NCBI RefSeq assembly: GCF_005222835.1
Contig: NZ_STGA01000008.1
Coordinates: 1 to 64,000, forward strand
DNA length: 64,000 nt
Origin: Rhizobium sp. FKY42
Lineage (GTDB): Bacteria; Pseudomonadota; Alphaproteobacteria; Rhizobiales; Rhizobiaceae
Direction: 5' to 3'
Shown here: piece by piece, positions 54,707 to 63,880 of the stretch
Position numbering within the stretch: position 1 is the first letter of the stretch
How the letters are laid out: each line of letters starts with the position of its first letter
Notes under the pieces: model-generated
Database searches by the model: none
Told to the model about the DNA's origin: nothing
The model's input: the letters and a program-made list of their open reading frames with translations, nothing else
Position numbers and translations under genes: made by a program

Positions 54707-55421
54707 GGACCGTACCCTTCTCATTGGGCCTGTCGATGGCAATCCTGCCGTCTGTAAAACGCACCAGCCGCTGGGCACAGGCTGCAATGTCTTCTTCATG
54801 CGTGACGATGACGATCGTGATTCCCTGCTGACGGTTCAGGTCCGTCAGAAGTTGCATGATCTCATCGCTTGTTTTCGTATCCAGATTGCCGGTGGGCTCG
54901 TCTGCCAATAACATCGTGGGATTCGTGACGATTGCGCGTGCAATGGCCACACGCTGTTGCTGACCGCCGGAAAGTTCTTGTGTCGTGTGGCTTTCGCGCC
55001 CCTTGAGGCCAACCTGATCCAACGCCTTCATTGCAAGGCTGCGGCGCTGGCGCGCTTCCATGCCACGATAGACGAGGGGGAGTTCCACATTTTCAACTGC
55101 CGATGTTCGTGCCAGCAGATTAAAGCCCTGGAACACGAAACCCAGCATGTGCCGCCGTAGAAGCGTCAACTGACGACCGTCGAATCCAGATGTGGCGATA
55201 CCCTGGAAGAAATATTCACCGGAGGTTGGGACGTCCAGACAGCCAAGTATGTTCATGGCTGTGGATTTGCCCGAACCTGAAGGACCCATGATCGCAACAA
55301 ATTCACCCGCCTTGATGGACAGATCGACATTGGCAAGCGCTCGGATACTTGCCTCCCCGCGGCCATATGTCTTGCACACATCGCGAAGCTCTATGAGAGG
55401 GTAGGTGGTCATTTCAGTCAT
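54696..55421 (-). CDS. MacB/LolD-like ABC ATPase
   Basis: A 241-residue ATPase with Walker [10 protein letters not shown] (near 44), signature [15 protein letters not shown], Walker B LLADEPTGNLD and switch VTHEEDIA. It is of the MacB/LolD class, which pulls substrates from the inner membrane or periplasm without carrying them across. ATGA overlap with the adaptor gene upstream; all three genes form one operon. Confidence 0.93.
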   Translation of the reverse strand: MTEMTTYPLIELRDVCKTYGRGEASIRALANVDLSIKAGEFVAIMGPSGSGKSTAMNILGCLDVPTSGEYFFQGIATSGFDGRQLTLLRRHMLGFVFQGFNLLARTSAVENVELPLVYRGMEARQRRSLAMKALDQVGLKGRESHTTQELSGGQQQRVAIARAIVTNPTMLLADEPTGNLDTKTSDEIMQLLTDLNRQQGITIVIVTHEEDIAACAQRLVRFTDGRIAIDRPNEKGTVHAF

Positions 55422-56740
55422 TGACTTCCACGCACGGACGCAGCGGTGATGAGTTCATCGCCCTCACGAATATCTCCAGACTTTACGATCGTGAACTGTC
55501 CATCGGTCGCACCCGTTTCGATGACGATGCGTTGAACTTCATCGCCACGCTGGACCCAGATCGTACGGCTCTGCTTGCCAGCGGATTCGGCATCCTGAGT
55601 GCTCCGGTTCCGGGATGCGCCAGGCGGACGCGGCGTTCGAAAAAGCCTATTCAGAATGCTGCCAGATTCTTGTGTCGCTGTTGGAGCCGGTGAATACCGC
55701 AGCGCCATATTGGGAATAAGAAGAGCATCCTTCACAGACTGAACAACTATGTCTGCCGTAGCGGTCATGCCTGGTCGTAACAGCAAAGCACCATTATCCA
55801 CGGCCAGCACCGCTTTGTATGTCACCACATTGGATACAGTTTCAGAGGCGAAACGGACTGCCTCGATTCGGGCAGGGAAGGTGCGGTCTGGGTAGGCATC
55901 AACTCGGAAATTCGCATGTTGTCCCTCACGGACCTGGCCGACGTCAGCTTCGTCTACGGACACCTGCAGTTCCATTTCTTTCAAGTCACCGGCTATCGTG
56001 AAGAGAACAGGTGCGGACAAAGACGATGCGACTGTTTGACCCGGCTCGACTGCCCGGGTCAGGATGACGCCGTCGATGGGTGATACGATGCGAGCCTTTC
56101 CAAGATTGACTTCTGCAAGTTTGAGATCTGCCTCTGAAGACAGGACGCTACTCTGGTTTATCTCGCGCGTGGCCAGAGCCGCATCGTAGGCATATTGCGC
56201 TGTATCAAGCTCCTGCTGACTTGAGATCCGATTCGTGACAAGGGATTTCAGTCGTTCCAATTGTGTTTTGGCGGAGCCGAGTTCGGCCTCTGCTTTCAGG
56301 ACATTGGCTTTGGCCGAAGCCAGCTTTGCTCGGGCGCTCTGAACGTCGGCCTGAAGTTTGTTGGTATCCAGTTCTGCCAGAACTTCACCGGCGCTGACCG
56401 GCGAATTGAACGTGACATTGACCTTGCGAATAGTACCGGAAAGCTCGCTGGAGATCTCCACCTTGTTTGTCGGTTGGACCGAACCGGTTGCGGTGACCAT
56501 AACGTCGAGATCACCGCGTTTGGCCGGAATCGTTTTGTATATGACTGTTGCCTGCCGATTCTCCGAATAGAGATAACCTGCGGATACCATTGCTGCCAGC
56601 GAGAGAAAGACCAAGGACCAGAGCATTTTTCTCCCAATGCTTCGGCTCGTTCTTGATTCAAGCAGCACGCTATTCAAATCAGGTTTTCTTGGAAAAGCGT
56701 CCGAACTTTCGCCGGTCGTTCTCTCTTCGCTTGCCTTCAT
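55418..56740 (-). CDS. MacA-like periplasmic adaptor
   Basis: A 440-residue membrane fusion protein: N-terminal membrane anchor (about 39-60), lipoyl-like halves (VTATGSVQPTNKVEISSELSG and IVSPIDGVILTRAVEPGQ), a coiled-coil hairpin (about 130-215) rich in Ala/Lys/Gln, and a beta-barrel domain. First gene of the MacA-ATPase-permease operon. An outer-membrane TolC is not encoded here. Divergent from the small secreted protein, with 191 nt between. Confidence 0.92.
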   Translation of the reverse strand: MKASEERTTGESSDAFPRKPDLNSVLLESRTSRSIGRKMLWSLVFLSLAAMVSAGYLYSENRQATVIYKTIPAKRGDLDVMVTATGSVQPTNKVEISSELSGTIRKVNVTFNSPVSAGEVLAELDTNKLQADVQSARAKLASAKANVLKAEAELGSAKTQLERLKSLVTNRISSQQELDTAQYAYDAALATREINQSSVLSSEADLKLAEVNLGKARIVSPIDGVILTRAVEPGQTVASSLSAPVLFTIAGDLKEMELQVSVDEADVGQVREGQHANFRVDAYPDRTFPARIEAVRFASETVSNVVTYKAVLAVDNGALLLRPGMTATADIVVQSVKDALLIPNMALRYSPAPTATQESGSILNRLFRTPRPPGASRNRSTQDAESAGKQSRTIWVQRGDEVQRIVIETGATDGQFTIVKSGDIREGDELITAASVRGSQ

Positions 56741-56931
56741 CAGCCAGCATCTCCCACGGGAATGGATACCAAAATTGTCAAGTTTCGCGTGACACGAGTC
56801 TGCGGTCTTGCATAGTTAAAAATCTGTAAGGCTAACCGTTAGTGATGTTTCGAAAGGAACATTGTTGAATGAAAATTGATGAGTTAATGCTGAGGGCGCC
56901 TCCATAACGAGGTGATTTAGGGGATAATTCG

Positions 56932-57264
56932 ATGAAATTGCGACACGTTGTTGCGTTTTCGGCCGCTTTCGCGGCTTTGGCGTCCTCCGCAAAAGCGGAA
57001 GATCTCGTGTTCATGCTGACGAACAATACACGTTCTACGCTTGAACGCTTTTATACATCACCTGTTGGTGTCAACGACTGGGAAGAAGACGTATTCGGTA
57101 ACGACGTTCTTCAGCCCGGTGAAAGCATCAAAATCACCATTCGCGATGGTCGGACAGTGTGCAAGTACGACATGCGCTTCGAGTTTACTGAAGATTCTGA
57201 CCTCGATACCACAGAAGATACGCAGAACCTCTGCGAGCTTGGCTCCTATACCATTCATGAATGA
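56932..57264 (+). CDS. small secreted protein of unknown function
   Basis: A 110-residue protein with a signal peptide (about 1-22, cut after SSAKA) and a mature domain of about 88 residues containing two Cys that could pair (VCKYD and LCELG). The mature part is acidic (EFTEDSDLDTTED). It resembles small Rhizobiaceae periplasmic proteins that I cannot assign. The ATG has AGGGGAT upstream. Transcribed away from the MacAB-like operon. Confidence 0.8.
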   Translation: MKLRHVVAFSAAFAALASSAKAEDLVFMLTNNTRSTLERFYTSPVGVNDWEEDVFGNDVLQPGESIKITIRDGRTVCKYDMRFEFTEDSDLDTTEDTQNLCELGSYTIHE

Positions 57265-57288
57265 GAGCGGCTCCCAACTGCTCTGACG

Positions 57289-57341
57289 GGATCCTTTGCT
57301 GCATGACTGCGCTTAGATGCAGGCAGCAGCAAAGGAGATCC
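57289..57341 (+). promoter_or_regulatory. hairpin enclosing the ribosome site of the DUF2171 gene
   Basis: Arms 57289-57302 and 57326-57341 form 14 bp with a 2-nt bulge; the right arm contains the Shine-Dalgarno AAGGAG (57332-57337). A second small stem closes the loop. It could mask translation or serve as terminator for the gene ending at 57264, but there is no T tract. Confidence 0.6.
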
Positions 57342-57345
57342 AGCA

Positions 57346-57534
57346 ATTATTGAACCAAGCCGTATCCGCGAGCATGCAGAAGTAATTGGAGCCGACGGAG
57401 TGCATGTCGGCACCGTTGTTCGCGTTAAAGATGGCCGAATCAAGCTTACAAGGCGTGATCGCGTGCGTCGCTCAACAAATGGCGCGGAGGCAGCCAGCTT
57501 CGAAGAAGAGCCCGATGGTAAAGGCATTCATTGA
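57346..57534 (+). pseudogene. DUF2171-family gene, ATT start and apparent internal deletion
   Basis: An unlisted frame of 62 codons reads IIEPSRIREHAEVIGADG and then HVGTVVRVKDGRIKLTRRD, the clear N-terminal part of DUF2171 proteins, which normally begin with Met. Here that codon is ATT, and no ATG, GTG or TTG lies in frame before the upstream stop. The last segment (STNGAEAASFEEEPDG) resembles the family's C-terminus, so the middle (around residue 38) seems to be missing. A good AAGGAG precedes the ATT by 8 nt. Either a rare ATT-initiated gene or a decaying one; I favour decay. Confidence 0.55.
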
Positions 57535-57576
57535 GAAAGATTATTGTCCACAATCCAATTTTTTGCCCTTTGCGGG

Positions 57577-57605
57577 TTGACCGCAGAGGGGCATCTGCCT
57601 ATGTT
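57577..57605 (+). promoter_or_regulatory. promoter of tRNA-Lys
   Basis: TTGACC (57577-57582), a 17-nt spacer and TATGTT (57600-57605), ending 35 nt before the tRNA gene: a good sigma-70-type promoter. Confidence 0.65.
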
Positions 57606-57640
57606 CCGCCCACTTTCAAGGCGCCAGGCGCTGTTGGTGA

Positions 57641-57716
57641 GAGAGCATAGCTCAGCCGGTAGAGCAACTGACTTTTAATCAGTAGGTCCAGGGTTCGAAT
57701 CCCTGTGCTCTCACCA
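57641..57716 (+). tRNA. tRNA-Lys (anticodon TTT)
   Basis: A 76-nt cloverleaf with CCA encoded. The acceptor stem GAGAGCA pairs with TGCTCTC, the anticodon loop is CTTTTAA (anticodon TTT), and the T loop GTTCGAATC is standard. Reads Lys AAA/AAG codons. Confidence 0.98.
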
Positions 57717-57731
57717 CTTTCTCAAATATGT

Positions 57732-58013
57732 TCAGAAACTTAACAAACGTGCGTTCTGCTGGTTTCCAGTGGTTAAGAATGATCGGGAATATTTGAAGCG
57801 TGTTACCAATCTTACTGCGTGATCCGCTTTGACCACATAAAGCTCCTGATACCGGTCACCAAACTCGTCCCGGACATCATAGCTAAACGAACTTCCGACA
57901 GGTGCATTCACGATTGGTGACCGACCCCATAGTGAGGCTGTCGGGAAATGGCTTTAGTGAATCGGTCATATCGAGCATCCGGCGAGAACTAGGAGGATGG
58001 TCAGGTGTTTCAT
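57732..58013 (-). pseudogene. frameshifted lipoprotein gene
   Basis: ATG at 58013 with AGGA upstream encodes MKHLTILLVLAGC, a lipoprotein signal peptide with lipobox LAGC, then stops two codons later. In the next frame (57883-57978) KPFPDSLTMGSVTNRECTCR continues, and past a T run at about 57886 a third frame carries SYDVRDEFGDRYQELYVV to a stop at 57732. One lost base near 57971 and one extra T would join all three into a lipoprotein of about 94 residues. So it appears inactivated by two single-base indels. Family unknown. Confidence 0.65.
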
Positions 58014-58384
58014 CTAGGCATTCCTTTCGTAACCACGCCGCATCCATGCATCATTCACCCACAATCAGCACTTGGCGATATCCTGCCACATTGCCCTTCC
58101 AAGGTCCCGAATGTCTTGCTGGCTCTCGCAGATGTAACCAGCTGAGTGAAGCTAGGAAAAATGTGTTTGAAATGAAATACTCCAAGGGTGTCCATTCCGA
58201 TCGGCAGGAGCAGCGTCAAGTGCTGCGTACCCGCGAATACGCAGTTCATCTCACCAAAACGGCGGCGTGATGCCGCTCGTCCATCATGTCACTCTCCATC
58301 GGCCTACGAACCTACTCGGTTTCATTGTAATGTCTCTTGTGGGCCTGCTCCAGAATATGAGCGCAGCTGCGGAAGTGGGCTGAT

Positions 58385-58828
58385 ATGGAAACCGTCGCAG
58401 CTTTCCAACACATCATACGAGGCAAGGATTGGGCTTGCTGCTCCCCAGTGGAGCGATTTGACTGGCGAGTACAGATTGGACTTGAGAGCGAAACCCCCGG
58501 CGGACGGGTTCGTGCGCCTGTCGCGTTTTGGGCGCGGATCGTTGACCAGCCATCCAACTTTGCGGCAAGCAAAGCCGCCCGTGAGGTGAATTTCGGTTAT
58601 GCGACCGAGACCGGCGTGGCAGACTTGGCAATTTCTCAACAGGTCAAACAGATCCTAACCAAGAGGCTCGATATTGAGGTCAGACGATGCCTTACTCTTC
58701 AATATGACCGAACCGACAACCATGTTGATTTTTCGGACCTGGAGCAATCACTTAAGCTAACCCACGTTCCTACCGATGCAGCTTTTGGTCTGCAGGTATC
58801 AGCGGAGCCGGGCTTGAGAAAGCTTTGA
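58385..58828 (+). CDS. doubtful open reading frame
   Basis: A 147-codon frame with no recognised domain and no good Shine-Dalgarno. Codon use is not clearly that of a gene, and overlapping frames on both strands are also open here. Listed because it is the longest frame in an otherwise gene-poor stretch; it may be a remnant. Confidence 0.2.
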   Translation: METVAAFQHIIRGKDWACCSPVERFDWRVQIGLESETPGGRVRAPVAFWARIVDQPSNFAASKAAREVNFGYATETGVADLAISQQVKQILTKRLDIEVRRCLTLQYDRTDNHVDFSDLEQSLKLTHVPTDAAFGLQVSAEPGLRKL

Positions 58829-59087
58829 CCGGCAGTCACCGTCGAGAAGCGGTTTTCATCGCATTTGAAAGTCGTTGGTACACTTTCCAATATAACGAGC
58901 ACACAGCCGAATGCTGCGGTATGGGGACGCTATTCGATCCGATGGTGGGGTACATCCGTTACCGGATGCGCCACCTTTGCTGATTGCGTACCTTGGCTGT
59001 CGCTTTGAAAGCTATATCAGCGTTCTGTCCGAACCAGGCAACAAGCGCCCCAGTGTCTCCGTCGCTGCAGGCTTCCAAAACGATAAT

Positions 59088-59116
59088 GGCCGCGCCCCCG
59101 AGTCAGGTGCGCGGCC
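59088..59116. repeat. GC-rich inverted repeat
   Basis: GGCCGCGC (59088-59095) and GCGCGGCC (59109-59116), 13-nt loop, in the gap downstream of aapP (minus strand). Confidence 0.4.
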
Positions 59117-59138
59117 TTACGTGTTTTGACTTCATGAA

Positions 59139-59158
59139 GAGGCATTTTCGAATGCCTC
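59139..59158. repeat. perfect hairpin with TTCG loop
   Basis: GAGGCATT (59139-59146), TTCG, AATGCCTC (59151-59158). Eight perfect pairs and a UUCG tetraloop on the plus-strand RNA (CGAA on the minus). No T tract. Confidence 0.5.
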
Positions 59159-59234
59159 CGATCCACTTGGGAGCATTTCGAGTAAAAAGCTGGATTACCT
59201 GAAACGCTTTCGACTCACATCATGTACCCTCATG

Positions 59235-59256
59235 CAAAACCGCTGAAGCAGTTTTG
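59235..59256 (-). terminator. terminator of the aap operon
   Basis: A 9-position stem with one C-A mismatch (59235-59243 and 59248-59256), TGAA loop, with A4/T4 at its base so that it can work in either direction. It lies 11 nt after the aapP stop; a related hairpin stands at the start of this window. Confidence 0.6.
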
Positions 59257-59266
59257 GTAGAGTGCG

Positions 59267-60046
59267 CTAGTGAAGAATCTGGCTCAGGAAGAGCTTGGTC
59301 CGCTCGTGCTGTGGATTATCGAAGAACTCTGCCGGTGAGTTCTGCTCGACAATTTGACCCTGGTCCATGAAGATAACCCGGTTTGCCACCTGACGGGCGA
59401 AGCCCATCTCGTGCGTGACGCAGAGCATGGTCATACCCTCTTCTGCGAGGCTGACCATAGTATCCAGAACTTCCTTGACCATTTCCGGGTCGAGCGCCGA
59501 TGTCGGCTCGTCGAACAGCATGATCTTCGGCTTCATGCAGAGTGAGCGAGCAATAGCAACGCGCTGCTGCTGGCCGCCGGAAAGCTGTCCCGGATATTTG
59601 TGAGCCTGTTCCGGAATCTTGACGCGCTTGAGGTAGTGCATCGCAATTTCTTCCGCTTCCTTCTTGGGCATCTTGCGGACCCAAATTGGGGCAAGCGTGC
59701 AATTCTCAAGGATTGTCAGATGCGGAAAGAGGTTGAAATGCTGGAAGACCATTCCAACTTCGCGACGAACCTCATCAATCTTCTTGAGATCATTCGTCAA
59801 TTCGATGCCGTCAACGACGATCTGGCCGGATTGGTGTTCTTCCAGACGATTGATGCACCGGATCATCGTAGACTTACCGGAACCGGAAGGGCCTGCGATG
59901 ACGATACGTTCTCCACGCATGACCTTCAAATTAACATCTCGGAGAACGTGGAAGTCTCCATACCACTTGTTCATGTTGCTGATCTGGATTGCGACGTCGG
60001 TATCAGAGACCGCCATGGTCGCGTTCTTGGTGTTTTGTGCGGACAT
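59267..60046 (-). CDS. aapP: general L-amino acid ABC transporter ATPase AapP
   Basis: Energises uptake by the Aap system. The 259-residue protein has Walker [13 protein letters not shown] (near 53), signature [15 protein letters not shown], Walker [15 protein letters not shown] and [13 protein letters not shown], closest to the GlnQ/HisP group. Last gene of aapJQMP, 12 nt after aapM. Confidence 0.96.
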   Translation of the reverse strand: MSAQNTKNATMAVSDTDVAIQISNMNKWYGDFHVLRDVNLKVMRGERIVIAGPSGSGKSTMIRCINRLEEHQSGQIVVDGIELTNDLKKIDEVRREVGMVFQHFNLFPHLTILENCTLAPIWVRKMPKKEAEEIAMHYLKRVKIPEQAHKYPGQLSGGQQQRVAIARSLCMKPKIMLFDEPTSALDPEMVKEVLDTMVSLAEEGMTMLCVTHEMGFARQVANRVIFMDQGQIVEQNSPAEFFDNPQHERTKLFLSQILH

Positions 60047-60058
60047 GAAATTCTCCTA

Positions 60059-61213
60059 TTAACGCTTGTGACCGGTATCGAGATGACGCTCCATGAAGAG
60101 CGAATAGCGAGACATCCCGAAGCAGAAGATCCAGAACACGAAGCCAGCAAACAGATAACCGGTCACAGGCGTCACAGGTGTTGCCCAATTCGGGTCAGAC
60201 TGGTTGAGGTTTACGATGCCGAGCAAGTCGAACATGCCGATGATGGAAACCAGCGATGTGTCCTTGAACAGGCCGATGAAAGTGTTGACGATGCCCGGGA
60301 TGACCAGCTTCAGAGCCTGCGGCAGGATGACAAGGCGTGTCTTCTGCCAGTAGCTCAGGCCGAGCGAGTCGGCACCCTCATATTGTCCGCGTGGCATAGC
60401 CTGCAGACCCCCACGCACCACTTCCGCCATGTAGGCTGATGCGAAGATCGAAACACCGATCAAGGCGCGGAGCAGCTTGTCGAATGTCCAGCCATCCGGC
60501 AGGAACAATGGCAGCATAACGCTGGCAAAGAACAGAACCGTGATCAACGGTATGCCACGAACGACCTCGATGAACAGGATGCAAAGCATCTTGATGGCCG
60601 GTAGGTTCGACCGTCTTCCCAGAGCCAGAAGAATACCAAAGGGCAGGGATACCGTTATCCCGAAGAACGACAGTATCAGGGTGACCATGAGGCCGCCCCA
60701 CAGTTGCGTTTCGACATAAGGCAGACCAAATCCGCCCGTCAGAAGGAAGAATGATACGGTTGGCAGAATGATGAACAGCGCCAACGCATTCCAACCCTTG
60801 AAAGGTGCTTTGGGGATAAGCATCGGGATCAGGAGAAGCGTGAAGGCAACCATAACGGTGATTGGACGCCAGCGTTCCTCAAGCGGATAGCGACCGAAGA
60901 TAAACTGCTCGAACTTCGCCGAAACGAAAGCCCAGCAGGCACCATATTGACCATCTGGCAAAGCACCGCCCTGCGACACTGTCGTGCAGGCTGTACGGTT
61001 TTCGCCGGTCCAGACCGCATCGATGAAGACGAAGCGGAAAATGGAAGGAAGAATGTAGGCCAGTAATGCAATAGCAACAATGGAGAAGATGATATCGCGG
61101 GGAGTCGCGAACAGATTGACCTTCAGCCAATGGCCAATGCCTTTTGCATTCGATGGCGCTTCGCGCGCGGCGACCATTTCCTTACGAACGTAGGTAAAAT
61201 CGACATTCGCCAT
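60059..61213 (-). CDS. aapM: general L-amino acid ABC transporter permease AapM
   Basis: Inner-membrane permease of the HisMQ type, 384 residues and about 8 helices. The conserved loop that contacts the ATPase is [20 protein letters not shown] near residue 265. The long periplasmic region after the first helix (about 58-115) is usual for the Aap class and absent from shorter HisM relatives. Starts 1 nt after the aapQ stop. Confidence 0.96.
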   Translation of the reverse strand: MANVDFTYVRKEMVAAREAPSNAKGIGHWLKVNLFATPRDIIFSIVAIALLAYILPSIFRFVFIDAVWTGENRTACTTVSQGGALPDGQYGACWAFVSAKFEQFIFGRYPLEERWRPITVMVAFTLLLIPMLIPKAPFKGWNALALFIILPTVSFFLLTGGFGLPYVETQLWGGLMVTLILSFFGITVSLPFGILLALGRRSNLPAIKMLCILFIEVVRGIPLITVLFFASVMLPLFLPDGWTFDKLLRALIGVSIFASAYMAEVVRGGLQAMPRGQYEGADSLGLSYWQKTRLVILPQALKLVIPGIVNTFIGLFKDTSLVSIIGMFDLLGIVNLNQSDPNWATPVTPVTGYLFAGFVFWIFCFGMSRYSLFMERHLDTGHKR

Positions 61214-61214
61214 C

Positions 61215-62408
61215 TTATCTCTCCACCAATGCCATCTTGGCGTTGAACCAGTTCATGAACAGCGCTGTCGTCAGCGAGAGTGACAGATAGATCACCAGCC
61301 AGATCGCGACGATTTCAACCGCCTGACCTGTCTGGTTCAGCATGGTCCCACCAACCGCAACGATGTCAGCGAAACCAACCGCAACAGCCAGCGACGAGTT
61401 TTTAGTAAGGTTCAGGAATTGGCTTGTCAGTGGCGGAATGATGATCCGCATCGCCTGCGGAACAACGACAAGGCGCGTAATGATGTTGGCACGCAGACCA
61501 AGAGCGTTGGCAGCTTCTGTCTGACCCTTCGGTACCGCCTTTATGCCGCCGCGAACGATTTCTGCAATGAACGAGGCTGTGTAGAAGGACAAAGCCAGAT
61601 AGAGCGAGATGAATTCAGGTCCGATACTGGTGCCGCCAGACAAATTGAAGCGACCAGCAACGGGGTAGTCGAAAGTCAACGGCGCGCCAATAGCAAGGAA
61701 GGTAGCGACCGGGAGCAGGATGATGAGGCCAAGAGAGGTCCATCCCGACCTGAACTGCTGACCGGTACTTGCCTGTCGCGCACGTGCCCATTTGACAATA
61801 GCGATGGAAGCGACGATCGCAACACCGAGGGCCGCAACAATCATCCATGAGCCTTCGCCCCAGATAGCCTTCGGGAAGAACAGGCCACGATTGTTGAGGA
61901 AACCGCCGAGTGGCAGCGCAACGGAATCACGCGCCTGCGGTAGAATTGTGATAACCCCCTTGTACCAAAAGAAGATGACCAGAAGGGGTGGAAGATTGCG
62001 AAAGATCTCCACGTAGGTCTGAGCCAGCTTCGCCAAAAGCCAGTTGTGGGACAAGCGTGCGATACCAATCAGGAAGCCGAGAATTGTCGCGGTGATGATA
62101 CCGAAGAACGCTACTTGCAGCGTATTCAGCAGACCCACCAGTAGGGCACGACCGTACGTCGAGTCGCTGTTGTATTGGATAGCCTGCTGCCCGATGTCGA
62201 AACCTGCTCGCCCCTGCAGGAAGCCGAAACCAGATGCAATATTGGCTTTTTCGAGATTGTTGATCGTGTTCTGGGTGATAATCCAAACGAACAGGGCAAC
62301 AGATGCCACTGTTACGACCTGGTAAAATATTCCGCGCGCTTGCGGGTCATAAATCAGCGAAGAAAAACTCTTTCGAGGTTTCCCTGAGCTGAGCGCGTCG
62401 CCTGCCAT
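61215..62408 (-). CDS. aapQ: general L-amino acid ABC transporter permease AapQ
   Basis: Second permease, 397 residues and about 8 helices, pairing with AapM. The EAA-like loop reads [20 protein letters not shown] (near 288). It starts 112 nt after aapJ, beyond a strong hairpin that may reduce its expression relative to the binding protein. Confidence 0.96.
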   Translation of the reverse strand: MAGDALSSGKPRKSFSSLIYDPQARGIFYQVVTVASVALFVWIITQNTINNLEKANIASGFGFLQGRAGFDIGQQAIQYNSDSTYGRALLVGLLNTLQVAFFGIITATILGFLIGIARLSHNWLLAKLAQTYVEIFRNLPPLLVIFFWYKGVITILPQARDSVALPLGGFLNNRGLFFPKAIWGEGSWMIVAALGVAIVASIAIVKWARARQASTGQQFRSGWTSLGLIILLPVATFLAIGAPLTFDYPVAGRFNLSGGTSIGPEFISLYLALSFYTASFIAEIVRGGIKAVPKGQTEAANALGLRANIITRLVVVPQAMRIIIPPLTSQFLNLTKNSSLAVAVGFADIVAVGGTMLNQTGQAVEIVAIWLVIYLSLSLTTALFMNWFNAKMALVER

Positions 62409-62468
62409 GGGTATTTTCCCTCTTACATGCTCTTTTGAGCTTTTTGCCCTTTACGGGAATTGTTTAAG

Positions 62469-62496
62469 CCGAAGGCGGAGATGACCCCGCCTTCGG
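62469..62496 (-). repeat. intercistronic hairpin between aapJ and aapQ
   Basis: CCGAAGGCGG (62469-62478) and CCGCCTTCGG (62487-62496): a perfect 10-bp stem with an 8-nt loop, 24 nt after the aapJ stop. Without a T run it is more likely to protect the aapJ message, giving more binding protein than permease. Confidence 0.65.
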
Positions 62497-62520
62497 TATT
62501 TGTTTCAATTTTTGTGCCAA

Positions 62521-63543
62521 CTAGCGAATCGGCGGTGCGTACTGGAGACCGCCCTTCGTCCAGAGCGCATTAATGCCGCGCTTGATCTTGAGCGGGCTGG
62601 TCGGGCCGACGTTGCGTTCGAAGACTTCGCCGTAGTTACCAACCTGCTTGATGATGTTGTAAGCCCAATCGTTGGTAAGACCCAGATCCGTACCAATCTT
62701 GGAGCCTTCTTCTGCGCCAAGCAGACGCTTGATGTCAGGTCCGCCGGACTTCTTCATGTCGTCGACGTTCTTGGACGTGATGCCGAATTCTTCAGCGCTC
62801 ACCATTGCGTAGTGAACCCAGGAAACGACGTCGAACCACTGATCATCACCCTGGCGCACAGCCGGACCGAGGGGCTCCTTCGAAATAACTTCTGGAAGAA
62901 CTTCGTTTTCATCCGGGTTCTTCAGCTTCAGGCGGATAGCGTACAGGCCGGACTGGTCGGTCGTGTAGACGTCGCAACGGCCGGAGTCGTAGGCGCTGGT
63001 TGCGTCAGCTTCCTTTTCGAAAACAACGGGGTTGTACTTCAGGTTGTTGGCCTTGAAGTAATCGGCGAGGTTCAATTCGGTTGTTGTACCCTGTTGCACG
63101 CAAACAGCGGCGCCGGACAGTTCGAGTGCAGACTTTACGTTCAGGCTCTTCTTAGCGAGGAAACCCTGGCCGTCATAGTAGTTGACGGTGCGGAAGTTGA
63201 AGCCGAGCGACGAGTCGCGGCTGATCGTCCATGTCGTGTTGCGAGTCAGCACATCAACTTCGCCCGACTGCAGCGCAGGGAAACGGTCCTTACTGGAGAG
63301 AGCAACGATCTTGAACTTTGTTGCATCGCCGAAAACGGCAGCGGCAATGCCTTTGCAGTAGTCAATATCGATACCCGACCATTCACCCTTGTCGTTCGGG
63401 CTGGAGAAGCCCGGGATACCCTGGCTACCGCCGCAGGTTACAAAGCCCTTGGCCTTCACATCGGCGAGCGTGGCAGCGGATGCAGCCGAGGCAGCGCCCA
63501 GGACTGCCGCGCCAATCGCGGCTGACAGAATTGTCTTTTTCAT
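62521..63543 (-). CDS. aapJ: general L-amino acid-binding protein AapJ
   Basis: Periplasmic receptor of the Aap system, 340 residues. Signal peptide about 1-23 (MKKTILSAAIGAAVLGAASA...). The mature protein has the family core FVTCGGSQGIPGFSSPNDKG and WSGIDIDYCKGIAAAVFG, plus two Cys that can pair. ATG at 63543 is chosen; the open frame extends to 63666 without support. First gene of aapJQMP; a promoter lies about 100 nt upstream. Confidence 0.96.
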   Translation of the reverse strand: MKKTILSAAIGAAVLGAASAASAATLADVKAKGFVTCGGSQGIPGFSSPNDKGEWSGIDIDYCKGIAAAVFGDATKFKIVALSSKDRFPALQSGEVDVLTRNTTWTISRDSSLGFNFRTVNYYDGQGFLAKKSLNVKSALELSGAAVCVQQGTTTELNLADYFKANNLKYNPVVFEKEADATSAYDSGRCDVYTTDQSGLYAIRLKLKNPDENEVLPEVISKEPLGPAVRQGDDQWFDVVSWVHYAMVSAEEFGITSKNVDDMKKSGGPDIKRLLGAEEGSKIGTDLGLTNDWAYNIIKQVGNYGEVFERNVGPTSPLKIKRGINALWTKGGLQYAPPIR

Positions 63544-63636
63544 TTTCCCAACCTTTGTCTGTTTGTTTTTTAGCATATTTATCCCGTGCCAGAGCGCAGG
63601 ATCGGCTCGTAAGGCCTCCCGAAGCGAGCCGCGCCT

Positions 63637-63666
63637 ATCACAGTCGGAAATCTTCGCGAGGGTCAA
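63637..63666 (-). promoter_or_regulatory. promoter of aapJQMP
   Basis: Minus-strand CTTGACC: TTGACC at 63661-63666, an 18-nt spacer, then TGTGAT at 63637-63642. Confidence 0.45.
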
Positions 63667-63817
63667 GTCTCACACTTTATATTAGCGCCTAAAATTCGAC
63701 AAATTTCGCTGGGCTGCTGATATATTAGGCTGGTTGTGCGTTTTTGCGCAGGCACTGCCTCTTATTCGGCCAGCATCCATCGCAATTTTGCATGACTTCA
63801 GTAAGCGTATTCGTATG

Positions 63818-63846
63818 TTGACGTGGCACCTGTGGATAGCGACAAT
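63818..63846 (+). promoter_or_regulatory. promoter of metC
   Basis: TTGACG (63818-63823), 17-nt spacer, GACAAT (63841-63846); the -10 ends 34 nt before the ATG. Confidence 0.45.
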
Positions 63847-63880
63847 GATGTGGCTATCATATTAGAAAGCTTCAGGTTTC

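Larger units (their letters stand above)
57717..59266. other. 1.5-kb low-coding stretch after tRNA-Lys
   Basis: No intact recognisable gene. It contains the frameshifted lipoprotein gene (57732-58013, minus), further fragments that look once-coding (minus strand, about 58060-58130, with ESQQDIRDLGRAMWQDIAKC), one doubtful open frame (58385-58828), and hairpins near the end. The place behind a tRNA gene is a common landing site for integrative elements, but no integrase or direct repeat of the tRNA end was seen. Confidence 0.6.
63544..63880. other. divergent regulatory region aapJ/metC
   Basis: A 337-nt gap with promoters for both directions (listed separately). It is AT-richer than the genes and contains TGATATATTA (63718-63727), close to the GntR-type boxes at 53.4 kb but probably by chance. 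No riboswitch recognised. Confidence 0.5.

Noticed and set aside
58188..58589. alternative plus-strand frame overlapping 58385-58828
   Set aside because: No domain, no ribosome site; several frames are open here, which argues against coding.
63718..63727. TGATATATTA between aapJ and metC, 9/10 match to the GntR box
   Set aside because: A single imperfect AT-rich 10-mer, expected by chance in this AT-rich gap.
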